Notes under the pieces: model-generated
What the model was told of the DNA's origin: nothing
What the model saw: only the letters and a program-made list of their open reading frames with translations
Database searches by the model: none
Shown: one piece after another, positions 1-7,536 of the stretch
Layout of the letters: each line of letters starts with the position of its first letter
How positions within the stretch are numbered: the stretch's first letter is position 1
Origin: Pseudoxanthomonas sp. GM95
GTDB lineage: Bacteria; Pseudomonadota; Gammaproteobacteria; Xanthomonadales; Xanthomonadaceae
Direction of reading: 5' to 3'
Length of the DNA: 64,000 nucleotides
NCBI RefSeq assembly: GCF_900109775.1
Contig: NZ_FOAX01000001.1
Coordinates: forward strand, 1,116,001 to 1,180,000
Translations under genes and position numbers: made by a program

Positions 1-410
1 GGTTGAACGTGCAGAAGTACGTCGGCCTGCTCGACATCCTGGATGACAGCCGCGCGGTGCAGGATTTCCTGCGCATGGAGAAGTGGATCTTCGATTCGCC
101 CGATCAGGTTGGCGAGGCGTTCCGCCAGTTCATCCAGCAGTTCTACCAGGGCAACGGCTTCATCGAAGGCGGCATCGTGATCGATGGCGAGACCATCGAC
201 CTCAAGCAGCTGCAGATGCCGGTGCTGAACATCTACGCCGAGCAGGATCATCTGGTCCCGCCGGATGCGTCCAAGGCCCTGCGCGAACTGGTCGGCACGG
301 ACGATTATTCGGAAGTGGGATTCCGCGGCGGCCATATCGGCATCTATGTCTCCAGCCGCGCCCAGCGCGAAGTGCCAAGCGCAATCGCCAGCTGGCTGGC
401 GCAGCGCTGA
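1..410 (+). CDS. phaC: Class III poly(3-hydroxyalkanoate) synthase subunit PhaC, C-terminal part
   Basis: Polymerises 3-hydroxyacyl-CoA into cytoplasmic polyester granules. Only the last ~135 codons are present; the gene enters from the left edge with its reading frame on base 3. The fragment is the end of an alpha/beta-hydrolase fold. It carries the catalytic-acid strand (NIYAEQDHLVPP, the Asp after Gln) and the catalytic-histidine loop (GGHIGIYVS), followed by the usual short tail ending WLAQR. The nucleophile Cys lies outside the window, so activity cannot be checked here. The match to the class III (PhaC of PhaEC) C-terminus is by motif and spacing; another polyester synthase or depolymerase-like hydrolase is less likely. 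phaE, if present, would be upstream. Confidence 0.8.
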   Translation, partial: LNVQKYVGLLDILDDSRAVQDFLRMEKWIFDSPDQVGEAFRQFIQQFYQGNGFIEGGIVIDGETIDLKQLQMPVLNIYAEQDHLVPPDASKALRELVGTDDYSEVGFRGGHIGIYVSSRAQREVPSAIASWLAQR

Positions 411-512
411 GCGCATCACCAATACCTGTGGTCGCGATGTGATCCGCGTGTCGAGAGCCGCGCGCTTTGCAGCGCTAGACTGCCGTCAGTCCCGCCGTCC
501 ACAGGCCTCGCC

Positions 513-719
513 ATGAACACACCGCTTCCTTCGAGAACGCTCGCCCGTTCGCTCGACGACCGCATGATCGCCGGGGTGATGGGCGGCATCGCGCGGCGCT
601 TCAGCTGGAATGCCACGTTGGTGCGCGTGATCTTCGTGGTGGTGTCGATCGCCTCGGTGGCTTTCCCCGGCATCCTCGTCTATCTGCTGCTGTGGCTGCT
701 CATCCCCAACGAGGTGTGA
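513..719 (+). CDS. PspC-domain small inner-membrane protein
   Basis: A 68-residue protein made of a single PspC domain. The N-terminus has the motif LDDRMIAGVMGGIARRF, typical of PspC (phage-shock protein C) proteins. It is followed by a hydrophobic stretch, VIFVVVSIASVAFPGILVYLLLWLLIP, that would form one long or two tight membrane passes. In enterobacteria PspC senses inner-membrane stress with PspB; stand-alone PspC domains such as this one are common and functionally undefined. No pspA or pspB is nearby. The downstream gene starts inside this stop codon, so the two are likely co-translated. Confidence 0.8.
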   Translation: MNTPLPSRTLARSLDDRMIAGVMGGIARRFSWNATLVRVIFVVVSIASVAFPGILVYLLLWLLIPNEV

Positions 720-1177
720 GGCGCGTCTTGCCGCCGTGGCTGCTCAAGGCCCTGGTCGTCGCGGGCATCGTGTGGACCTTGCCCAACAGCGCGATCGGCG
801 TGCTGCTGGGTCTGGCGGGAATGCTGCGTGGCGCGCAGGTCCACCTGAGCCGGCGCGAATACGCGCTGGTCTTCAGCTGCTGGCCGTGGGGGCCGGGTGG
901 GGCGATCACCTTCGGCAACACCATCGTGCAGACCGGCGCGTCGCTGGACGTGTCGTGCCACACCTATGCGCACACGGCCGGGCGCTGTATCGAGCCGCCA
1001 GTGCGCCTGGGCGATCACGAGCGTGCGCATGTCTTCCAATACATGGTGCTGGGGCCGCTGTTCCTGCCGGCGTACCTGTTGTGCGGCGGCATCAGCGTGC
1101 GGAATCGATTCGAACGCGCGGCCGATCGCTATGCGCTGACCGGGCGCGCTTGGTGGCCGACGCGCATGTCGCGCTGA
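716..1177 (+). CDS. Small membrane protein with HExxH motif, unknown function
   Basis: Not a family I can name. A GTG start overlapping the PspC stop (GTGA) is chosen, giving 153 residues; TTG at 728 is the alternative. A hydrophobic N-terminus (ALVVAGIVWTL, then AIGVLLGLAGM) would anchor it. A soluble segment contains HERAH at residues 101-105, an exact HExxH zinc-peptidase pattern, followed by a hydrophobic segment (VLGPLFLPAYLLCG). A Glu lies in FERAADRYA about 30 residues after the motif, where gluzincin peptidases carry their third ligand. Two Cys-containing pieces (FSCWPWG, SCHTYAHTAGRC) could form disulfides. Zinc binding or proteolysis is inference only. Coupling to PspC hints at an envelope-stress role. 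Confidence 0.6.
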   Translation: MRRVLPPWLLKALVVAGIVWTLPNSAIGVLLGLAGMLRGAQVHLSRREYALVFSCWPWGPGGAITFGNTIVQTGASLDVSCHTYAHTAGRCIEPPVRLGDHERAHVFQYMVLGPLFLPAYLLCGGISVRNRFERAADRYALTGRAWWPTRMSR

Positions 1178-1187
1178 AGGCGCCTGG

Positions 1188-2411
1188 CTACATCCGGTCG
1201 AGCCGGTCGAACGAAAACAGCGCCTGCAGCGGATGCGGCTGCGCTTCGATCAGCGACCGGATCAGGCCCGCGCCCAGCATGCTGTAGGTGATGCCGTTGC
1301 CGCCGTAGGCCATGGCGAACAGCACGCGATCGCCATGCTGCGGATGCACGCCGAAGAACGGCAGGCCGTCGGCGGTTTCGGCAAAGGTGCCGGCCCAGGA
1401 AAACGCGGGCTCCAGCGGGATCTCGCCCAGCACCTTGCCGAACTTCTTGCGCAGGATCTCCGCCTTGCGCAGCACGCGCGCATCGCGGCGCGCCGGAATG
1501 TCGATGCTGTCGTCCTCGCCGCCGACCAGGATCCGGCCATCGCCGGTCGAACGGGCGTACAAATAGGGCCGCGCCGATTCCCAGATCAAGGTATTGCGCA
1601 GCGGGCCGAGCTGGTCATCGGTCAGCGTGTCGCTGATGAAGGCATAGCTGCTGCGGTTGCGCGCCACCCGCTTGTCCAGCCAGGTCTCGTTGGCGTAACC
1701 GGCCGCCATCACCAGGCGCGAGGCGGAGATGGCGTGACCGGTGTCGGTGTGCAGCAACACGCCGTGCGTGCCGGTCTCGATCTTCTCGATACGAGTGCGG
1801 TCGTGAATGGCCATGCCGCGGGCCTGCAGCCGCGCGAACAGCAGGTTGGCCATGCGATACGGATCCACGCGCGCCGCCTGATGGCTGAGGATCGCGGCCG
1901 GTGCGCGGATGCCGTAACGGATCAGCAGCGCGTCGGGCTCCAACCATTCGACCTCGAGGTCGTGGCGTAGGCGGAGTTCAAATTCGGCCTGCAGACTCGC
2001 CCGATCGCGCGGTCTGCTGGCGTAGTAGAGACTGTCCTGCCAGGCGAAATCGGTCTCGCCCAGGCCGTCTGCCACGCCTTTCAGCAGCTCCAGCGAGCGA
2101 GCGCAGGCGCCGTAGGCCAGCCACGCATCATCCTCGCCATAACGCTGCGCCAGCTCGGTCATGTGGGTGTCGATTTCGTACTGCAGCAGCGCGGTACTGG
2201 CGGCGGTGCTGCCCCAGCCGATGTCGCGCTGCTCGATCACCACCACTGAATGCCCGTGTTCGACCAGCTCATCGGCGATCAGCGCGGCGGTGATGCCGCC
2301 ACCGATGATGGCCACGTCGGCGACCGCATCGGCACGCAGCGGCGGGAAGTCGTGCGTCAGTCCGTTGCGCACCGCCCACCACGGGTATCCACTCTTGAGG
2401 TCCAGCATCAC
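1188..2411 (-). CDS. FAD-dependent oxidoreductase, DAO family
   Basis: A 407-residue flavoprotein of the D-amino-acid oxidase / glycine oxidase superfamily. The dinucleotide-binding motif is near residue 30 (VAIIGGGITAALIADEL), followed by the acidic strand end VVVIEQRDIG. The C-terminal FAD-closing motif is also present (DGLPFFGVHPQ followed by AYGGNGITYSMLGAGL). Such enzymes oxidise amines or amino acids to imines with O2 or another acceptor; the substrate cannot be read from sequence. It is a soluble cytoplasmic protein with no signal peptide. The TetR gene 65 nt upstream on the same strand is the likely local regulator. Confidence 0.82.
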   Translation of the reverse strand: MMLDLKSGYPWWAVRNGLTHDFPPLRADAVADVAIIGGGITAALIADELVEHGHSVVVIEQRDIGWGSTAASTALLQYEIDTHMTELAQRYGEDDAWLAYGACARSLELLKGVADGLGETDFAWQDSLYYASRPRDRASLQAEFELRLRHDLEVEWLEPDALLIRYGIRAPAAILSHQAARVDPYRMANLLFARLQARGMAIHDRTRIEKIETGTHGVLLHTDTGHAISASRLVMAAGYANETWLDKRVARNRSSYAFISDTLTDDQLGPLRNTLIWESARPYLYARSTGDGRILVGGEDDSIDIPARRDARVLRKAEILRKKFGKVLGEIPLEPAFSWAGTFAETADGLPFFGVHPQHGDRVLFAMAYGGNGITYSMLGAGLIRSLIEAQPHPLQALFSFDRLDRM

Positions 2412-2476
2412 GTCCGCCGATCGTCGGTTGGACGCCTACCGTGGACTGCACCCCATGCAGGGCGCGTGCACGGCGC

Positions 2477-3145
2477 TCAGCGCGGCAGGGCACCGTGCAG
2501 GAACTGCTCCACCGAGCCGTCGGTGTAGGCCAGGATCTCGTCGGTCTCCGGGTTGGCCATGTAGCCGCAGGCTGTGCGCACGGTCAGGTCGCCGAACAGC
2601 ATCATGAAGAACTGGGTCGCGGCCAGGTCCGAAGAGGTGTGCAGCACCATCGTGCCGGCGGCCACCTGCGCATCAAAGTAACGGCCCAGGCGGCTGCGGA
2701 TCGTGGCGATGGCGTGGTCGAAATAGAAATCGCGCAGGTCGGGAAACGCGCGGCCTTCGCCGATCACGATCCGGTTGACCAGATAGGCATCGCGCGTGGT
2801 GATGCTCTGCGCAATTGAGCGTGCCGCCTTGCGCAGCGCGTCCTGCGGCGGCAGCCCATCCAGCTCCAGCGCTTCGAGCTGGTTGGCCAGATCCTGCAGA
2901 CGACGCTCGACGATGGCGAAGGCCAGGCCTTCCTTGTCGCCAAAGGCGCGATACAGCGTGGCCAGCGAGCCGCCGGCGCGCGCGACGATCTCGCTCAGGC
3001 GCGCGTGCTGGTAGCCCTTCTCGGCGAAGACATCGGTGGCGGCGTCGAGGAATTTCTCCACCCGCAGCTCGCCGCGACGGCAGAGTTCCACATTGCGCGA
3101 CGCGCGGACTGCGGGCGTCGGTGACTTGGGCGCGGTGCTGGGCAT
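2477..3145 (-). CDS. TetR/AcrR family transcriptional regulator
   Basis: A 222-residue repressor-type protein. The N-terminal helix-turn-helix is clear at residues ~28-75: FLDAATDVFAEKGYQHARLSEIVARAGGSLATLYRAFGDKEGL is the classical TetR pattern with the recognition helix ending LYRAFGDKE. The remaining ~145 residues form the helical ligand-binding and dimerisation domain, which is not diagnostic. The gene sits directly upstream of the FAD oxidoreductase and is co-oriented with it. Palindromes just upstream (3181-3196, 3215-3228) are plausible autoregulatory operators. Ligand unknown. Confidence 0.85.
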   Translation of the reverse strand: MPSTAPKSPTPAVRASRNVELCRRGELRVEKFLDAATDVFAEKGYQHARLSEIVARAGGSLATLYRAFGDKEGLAFAIVERRLQDLANQLEALELDGLPPQDALRKAARSIAQSITTRDAYLVNRIVIGEGRAFPDLRDFYFDHAIATIRSRLGRYFDAQVAAGTMVLHTSSDLAATQFFMMLFGDLTVRTACGYMANPETDEILAYTDGSVEQFLHGALPR

Positions 3146-3180
3146 GGCAGGGGGAGTCCGTCAGGAGTAACAGCCGTAAC

Positions 3181-3240
3181 CAATCTACCAAGATTGTCGA
3201 TTGCGTAATGTTGCGTCGCAATAGCGACACAAAACGCGAC
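3181..3240. promoter_or_regulatory. Paired palindromes upstream of the TetR gene, candidate operators
   Basis: Two inverted repeats lie in the upstream region of the TetR gene. CAATCT-acca-AGATTG is at 3181-3196 and GTCGC-aata-GCGAC at 3215-3228. A directly repeated CGTAATG flanks the second one (3204-3210 and near 3239). TetR proteins normally bind 14-20 bp palindromes overlapping their own promoter, so these are reasonable autoregulatory sites. This is inference; no binding evidence. Confidence 0.4.
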
Positions 3241-3271
3241 GTAATGACCTTTTCAACGCGATGGTCCAAGA

Positions 3272-3299
3272 AAAAAGGCCGGCATGTGCCGACCTTTTC
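3272..3299 (-). terminator. Rho-independent terminator after tRNA-Leu(CAA)
   Basis: On the minus strand AAAAGGTCGGCA pairs with TGCCGGCCTTTT around a very short loop and runs into a T-tract, 7 nt after the tRNA CCA end. It has one imperfect pair. It would end the tRNA transcript, and may also act on the opposite strand. Confidence 0.75.
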
Positions 3300-3305
3300 C
3301 TATCC

Positions 3306-3391
3306 TGGTGCCGAAGGTGGGACTCGAACCCACACGCTTTTAAGGGCGGCGGATTTTGAGTCCGCTGCGTCTACCATTCCGCCACTTCGGC
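3306..3391 (-). tRNA. tRNA-Leu (anticodon CAA)
   Basis: An 86-nt class II tRNA. Acceptor GCCGAAG pairs with CTTCGGC, with discriminator A and encoded CCA. The anticodon loop CTCAAAA gives CAA (reads UUG). A variable arm (CCGCCCTTAAAAGCGTGT region) and the T-loop GGTTCGAGTCC are intact. It is followed by a terminator and preceded by a TATACT -10 box. Confidence 0.97.
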
Positions 3392-3401
3392 GCGGCCGCG
3401 C

Positions 3402-3407
3402 AGTATA
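3402..3407 (-). promoter_or_regulatory. -10 box of the tRNA-Leu promoter
   Basis: TATACT on the minus strand, 10 nt before the mature tRNA 5' end and followed by a GC-rich discriminator. This is the usual arrangement for stringently controlled stable-RNA promoters. No convincing -35 hexamer was seen. Confidence 0.5.
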
Positions 3408-3492
3408 GCGGCACGATCGCCGCAGGGGTATGGGGGCGTTCGATGCGGCCGAGAAGTCAGGAGGCTGCTTGATCCCGCGCCGGGCGGGGCTT

Positions 3493-3525
3493 GGGCTGAC
3501 GATGCAGTCAGTCAGGCCCGTTTTT
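3493..3525 (+). terminator. Orphan terminator-like hairpin
   Basis: GGGCTGAC pairs with GTCA-G-GCCC (one bulged G) and is followed by CG and a run of five T. No plus-strand gene lies upstream, because the nearest feature is the oppositely oriented tRNA. It either ends a small untranslated RNA or is fortuitous. The surrounding 3392-3728 contains no convincing protein gene. Confidence 0.4.
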
Positions 3526-3564
3526 GATGCGTTGCAGAATGCATTGCTGAAGGCGATCCGTATC

Positions 3565-3580
3565 GTGACAGCGCTGTCAC
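3565..3580. promoter_or_regulatory. 16-bp perfect palindrome, LacI-type operator candidate
   Basis: GTGACAGCGCTGTCAC is a perfect palindrome centred on AGCGCT. This is the layout seen in operators of many LacI-family sugar regulators, for example CebR- and BglR-type sites with an NNNNAGCGCTNNNN core. It lies ~150 nt beyond the end of the LacI gene that flanks the beta-glucosidase. No copy was noticed in the lacI/GH3 intergenic region, so assignment to that regulator is inference. Confidence 0.4.
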
Positions 3581-3728
3581 GGCCTGTGCCACGCGCTGAC
3601 ACATCCCGCGCGGCGGCCGCAGCCGATCCACCACTCAAGGTCCACCCCATTCAATGCGCGAGCGCCACGCCGCCAATGCTGCCTGCCCGCGCATCGCAGG
3701 CGACGCCGTGTCTGCGCGTGTTGGTGGG

Positions 3729-4742
3729 TCAATCCGGATCGACCGGCGTGGCGGTGGACTCGCGCAACTGCAGGGCGTAGTCCATGCGCACCATGTCGCC
3801 GTGGTCCGGGGCCTGGATGGCCTTGAGCAGCTCCAGCGTCGCAACGCGGCCCATGTCGCGGGTTGGCTGGCGCACGGTGGTCAGCGAGGGAAAGATGTGG
3901 CGCGAGATCGGGGTGTCGTCGAAGCCGCACACCGACAGGTCCTGCGGAATGCGCAGCCCGCGCTCGCCGGCCACGCGGATGACGCCGGCGGCCATGTCGT
4001 CGTTGGCGGCGAAGATCGCGGTCGGGCGCTCGTCCAGGTCCAGCAGCTGGTTGGCGCCGCGCACGCCGGACTCGAAGGTGAATTCGCCCTTGACCACCAG
4101 GTTTGGCTCGTAGGCGATGCCGGCATCGCGCAGCGCCTCGCGATAACCGGCATAGCGCCACTCGGCTGCGCCGTGGTTCGGCGGGCCCTTGATGTGGCCG
4201 ATCCGGCGATGGCCCAGGCCGATCAGGTGCGACATCAGCTCGCGCACCGCGGCGTGCTCGTCGACGGTCACGCCGATCCGGCCGCGATGCGTGCGCGGGG
4301 CGATGCTGGCGAAGGGCAGGGCGGCCTCGTCCAGGAACGCCAGCAGGTCCATGTCGTCGGTCAGTGGCGGGGTCAGGACGAAGCCGTCCACGCCGTGCTG
4401 GCTGGCCAGCTCGCGCAACTCGGCGATGGCGCGGCCTTCGCCGTACATCACCGGCGCCAGCACCAGGGTGTAGTGGCGCGCGCGGCAGGCGTCGAGCACG
4501 CCGCCCTGGATTTCCATCAGGTAGTTGCGCGAGGGGTTGTCGTAGGCCAGCGCCACCACGAAGGTGCGCCGGCTGGCCAGGCTGCGCGCGGACAGGTTGG
4601 GCTTGTACTGCAGCCGGTCGACCACTTCCTGCACGCGCTGGCGCGTGTCCTCGCTGACGCGCGGCTCCTGGTTGAGCACGCGCGAGACCGTCTTCATCGA
4701 GACACCCGCCGCTGCGGCCACGTCTTCAAGTCTTACCCGCAT
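3729..4742 (-). CDS. LacI family transcriptional regulator, beside a GH3 glucosidase
   Basis: A DNA-binding repressor. The N-terminal HTH (RLEDVAAAAGVSMKTVSRVLNQEPRVSEDTRQRV) is a textbook LacI headpiece with the VSRVLN hinge. A periplasmic-binding-protein-like sensor domain with PTAIFAANDDMAAGVI and LSVCGFDDTPISRHIFPSLTTVRQP follows. The start at MRVRLEDV gives 337 residues, the usual length; upstream in-frame ATGs at 4775 and 4838 would add an unlikely tail. It is divergent from the GH3 beta-glucosidase, so it probably controls that gene in response to a gluco-oligosaccharide. The effector is not determinable from sequence. Confidence 0.87.
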   Translation of the reverse strand: MRVRLEDVAAAAGVSMKTVSRVLNQEPRVSEDTRQRVQEVVDRLQYKPNLSARSLASRRTFVVALAYDNPSRNYLMEIQGGVLDACRARHYTLVLAPVMYGEGRAIAELRELASQHGVDGFVLTPPLTDDMDLLAFLDEAALPFASIAPRTHRGRIGVTVDEHAAVRELMSHLIGLGHRRIGHIKGPPNHGAAEWRYAGYREALRDAGIAYEPNLVVKGEFTFESGVRGANQLLDLDERPTAIFAANDDMAAGVIRVAGERGLRIPQDLSVCGFDDTPISRHIFPSLTTVRQPTRDMGRVATLELLKAIQAPDHGDMVRMDYALQLRESTATPVDPD

Positions 4743-4797
4743 CGCGCGACTGTCCTTTCCGTCATCTGTGTCCATCTTGCCAAAGTGCGCGAAAAAG

Positions 4798-4819
4798 CCA
4801 CGCTGCAGTTGCAGCATGG
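4798..4819. promoter_or_regulatory. Pseudo-palindrome between lacI and the GH3 gene
   Basis: GCTGCA-gt-TGCAGC (4802-4815), with outer CC...GG pairs at 4798-4799 and 4818-4819, forms a near-symmetrical site. It lies 56 nt from the LacI start and 33 nt from the GH3 start. A-rich GCGCGAAA on the left and its complement on the right extend the symmetry loosely. Position and shape suit an operator for the divergent regulator; binding is untested. Confidence 0.4.
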
Positions 4820-4852
4820 TTTCGCGCGCCAGGTCCATCCAGGGAGAACTGC

Positions 4853-7420
4853 ATGAGCTTCAATCCGCTTTCCACTGCGCGGCTGCCCGCGCGCCGCGCG
4901 CTGGTGCTGGCGCTGACCGGCAGCGTGCTGTTGGCCGGCGTGGCCATCGCCGCCGATGCGCCGACAGCCGCCGGGACGGCGCATCCGGAACAGTGGCCGC
5001 AGCGGCGCTCGCCGATCGCCCCAGACCCGAAGCTGGAAAAGCGCATCGATGCGCTGATGGCCAAGATGCGCGTGGAGGAAAAGGTCGGCCAGGTGGTGCA
5101 GGGCGATATCGCCAGCATCACGCCGGACGACCTGAAGACCTATCGCCTCGGCTCGATCCTGGCCGGCGGCAGTTCCGATCCGGGCGGCCAGTACAACGCG
5201 CCGGGCAAGGCCTGGCTGCAGCTGGCCGATGACTTCTACGCCGCGTCGATGGAAACCAGCGGCGGCAAATACAACGCGATCCCGGTGATCTTCGGGGTGG
5301 ATGCGGTGCACGGGCACAACAACGTGGTCGGTGCGACGCTGTTCCCGCACAACATCGGCCTGGGGGCAACGCATGATCCGGCGCTGATGGGCGAGATCGC
5401 CGCGGCGACCGCAGCCGAGATGCGCGCCACAGGCATCGACTGGACCTTCGCGCCCACGCTGGCGGTGCCGCAGGATGATCGCTGGGGCCGCACGTATGAG
5501 GGCTATTCGGAGAACCCGGCGGTGGTGCGCTCCTACGCCGGCCCGCTGATCCAGGGCCTGCAGGGCAAGCCGGGAAGTAAGGACTTCCTCAAGGGCGCGC
5601 ATGTGGTCGCCACGGCCAAGCACTTCCTGGCCGATGGCGGCACGCATGAAGGCCGCGACCAGGGCGATGCGCAGATCGACGAAGCGACACTGCGCGATGT
5701 GCATGGCGCGGGATATCCGCCGGCGCTTAAGGCCGGCGTGCAGGCGGTGATGGTGTCGTTCTCCAGCTGGAACGGCGTCAAGATGAGCGGCAACGCCTCG
5801 CTGCTGGACGCGGTGCTGAAGAAGCGCATGGGCTTCGACGGCTTCGTGGTCAGCGACTGGAACGGCCACGCCAGCGTGCCCGGCGGCAGCCGCGAGAACT
5901 GCGTGCCGTCGTTCGTCGCCGGCGTCGACATGATCATGGCGCCGGACACGTGGAAGGGCTGCTACGAGCACATCCTCGCGGCCGAAAACAGCCACACGCT
6001 CCCGGCCGGACGCCTGGACGAAGCGGTGCGCCGCATCCTGCGGGTGAAGTTCCGCGCCGGCATGTTCGAGGCTGGCAAACCTTCGACGCGTGGTGTCGCC
6101 GGGCAGTTCGAATTGCTGGGCAGTCCGGAACATCGCGCCATCGCGCGTCGCGCCGTGCGCGAATCGCTGGTACTGCTGAAGAACGACCGCAACGTGCTGC
6201 CGCTGGATCCGCGCAAGACGCTGCTGATCGCTGGCGACGGTGCCGACGACATGATGATGCAGTCCGGCGGCTGGACGCTGAGCTGGCAGGGCACGGGCCT
6301 GACTCCGGAAGATTTCCCCGGCGCGCAGACCATCGGCGCGGCCCTGCGCGAGCAGGTCGGCAAGGCCGGTGGCAAGGCGGAGCTGTCCGCTGATGGCAAA
6401 TACACGGCCAAGCCCGATGCGGCGGTGGTGGTGTTCGGCGAAACGCCTTACGCCGAGTTCCAGGGCGACCTGAAGGTGCTGGCCTATCGTCCGGGCGACG
6501 ACCGCGACCTCAAGCTGCTGAAGAAGCTCAAGGCCGAGGGCATTCCGGTGGTGGCGGTGTTCCTGTCCGGGCGTCCGCTGTGGATGAATCGCGAGATCAA
6601 TGCGTCCGATGCGTTTGTCGCGGCCTGGCTGCCGGGCTCGGAAGGCGGCGGCGTGGCCGACGTGCTGTTGCGCGATGCGACCGGCAAGGTGCAGCACGAC
6701 TTCCGCGGCACGCTGTCGTATTCGTGGCCGCGCACCGTGGTGCAGAGCCCGCTCAACGTCGGCCAGCCTGGCTACGACCCGCAGTTCGCCTATGGCTACG
6801 GGGTGAGCTACGCCAAGCCGGCGAAGGTCGGCGCGTTGTCCGAAGACGCAGGCATGGACCTGGCCTCGCTGGGCTCGGAGACGTTCTTCTCGCGCGGTAC
6901 GCCGGCCACGGGCTGGACCGTGCGCGTGCAGTCCAAGGTCGGCAAGCCGCGCTCGCTGTCGCAGGCTTCGGGGCAGAAGGACGCGCCGGACGTGGCGATC
7001 GCGCCGATCGACTACAAGGCGCAGGAAGATTCCTGGCGGATCGAGTGGAAGCAGGACGGCGAACTGGCCTTCATCGCGCCGCGCCCGCTGGACCTGGTCC
7101 GCGAAACCAATGGCAACGTGATGCTGCTCATCACGATGCGCGTGGACGTGCCGCCCAAGCAAAAGGGCGCCGAACTCTTCATGGAATGCGGGCCGGGCTG
7201 CAGCGCGACGCTGCCGATCGATGCGTCGATGGCCAGCGCGCCGAGCGATGCCTGGGGCAAGGTCGGCATTCCGCTGAAGTGCTTTGCTTCGCGTAACGGC
7301 CAGATGGGCAACGTCAGCGCGCCGCTGGGTTGGCGCATGCCGGCCGGCACCGTACTGTCGGTGCACGAAGTGGGCTTCGGCACCGAGGCCCAGCACGTGC
7401 TGGATTGCCAGGCGAAGTGA
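4853..7420 (+). CDS. Secreted glycoside hydrolase family 3 exo-beta-glucosidase
   Basis: Releases glucose from the non-reducing end of beta-glucans or cellodextrins; expected to be periplasmic or outer-membrane associated. 855 residues with a signal peptide ending ...GSVLLAGVAIAADA. The GH3 N-terminal barrel carries VVATAKHFLADGGTHEGRDQG (substrate-binding KHF) near residue 255 and the nucleophile Asp in GFVVSDWNGH near 335. The second alpha/beta domain (VLLKNDRNVLPLDP) follows, with the rest of the GH3 C-domain (GYGVSY). The last ~170 residues resemble the accessory beta-domain of ExoP-type GH3 enzymes. An AGGGAG ribosome site precedes the ATG. Regulated most likely by the divergent LacI protein. 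Confidence 0.9.
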   Translation: MSFNPLSTARLPARRALVLALTGSVLLAGVAIAADAPTAAGTAHPEQWPQRRSPIAPDPKLEKRIDALMAKMRVEEKVGQVVQGDIASITPDDLKTYRLGSILAGGSSDPGGQYNAPGKAWLQLADDFYAASMETSGGKYNAIPVIFGVDAVHGHNNVVGATLFPHNIGLGATHDPALMGEIAAATAAEMRATGIDWTFAPTLAVPQDDRWGRTYEGYSENPAVVRSYAGPLIQGLQGKPGSKDFLKGAHVVATAKHFLADGGTHEGRDQGDAQIDEATLRDVHGAGYPPALKAGVQAVMVSFSSWNGVKMSGNASLLDAVLKKRMGFDGFVVSDWNGHASVPGGSRENCVPSFVAGVDMIMAPDTWKGCYEHILAAENSHTLPAGRLDEAVRRILRVKFRAGMFEAGKPSTRGVAGQFELLGSPEHRAIARRAVRESLVLLKNDRNVLPLDPRKTLLIAGDGADDMMMQSGGWTLSWQGTGLTPEDFPGAQTIGAALREQVGKAGGKAELSADGKYTAKPDAAVVVFGETPYAEFQGDLKVLAYRPGDDRDLKLLKKLKAEGIPVVAVFLSGRPLWMNREINASDAFVAAWLPGSEGGGVADVLLRDATGKVQHDFRGTLSYSWPRTVVQSPLNVGQPGYDPQFAYGYGVSYAKPAKVGALSEDAGMDLASLGSETFFSRGTPATGWTVRVQSKVGKPRSLSQASGQKDAPDVAIAPIDYKAQEDSWRIEWKQDGELAFIAPRPLDLVRETNGNVMLLITMRVDVPPKQKGAELFMECGPGCSATLPIDASMASAPSDAWGKVGIPLKCFASRNGQMGNVSAPLGWRMPAGTVLSVHEVGFGTEAQHVLDCQAK

Positions 7421-7443
7421 GCTTCGTTCAAGGGCGTGTCCCC

Positions 7444-7504
7444 CATCCCCGGACAGGCCGCGCCGGGGCGGCCTTGCAGTCCCAACGCGACCTATCCGGG
7501 GATG
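7444..7504. repeat. Long inverted repeat with nested stem downstream of the GH3 gene
   Basis: CATCCCCGGA (7444-7453) pairs perfectly with TCCGGGGATG (7495-7504), enclosing a second stem AGGCCG/CGGCCT. No T-tract follows either arm, so it is not a standard intrinsic terminator. It could still protect mRNA ends or act as a rho-dependent boundary between the convergent GH3 and cysteine dioxygenase genes. Confidence 0.5.
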
Positions 7505-7536
7505 GAGGAGGAGGGCGCGCCCTGAGCTGATCGCGC

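Noticed and set aside
7444..7504. Inverted repeat as an intrinsic terminator
   Set aside because: Stem is strong but no T-tract follows on either strand, so it is listed as a repeat only.
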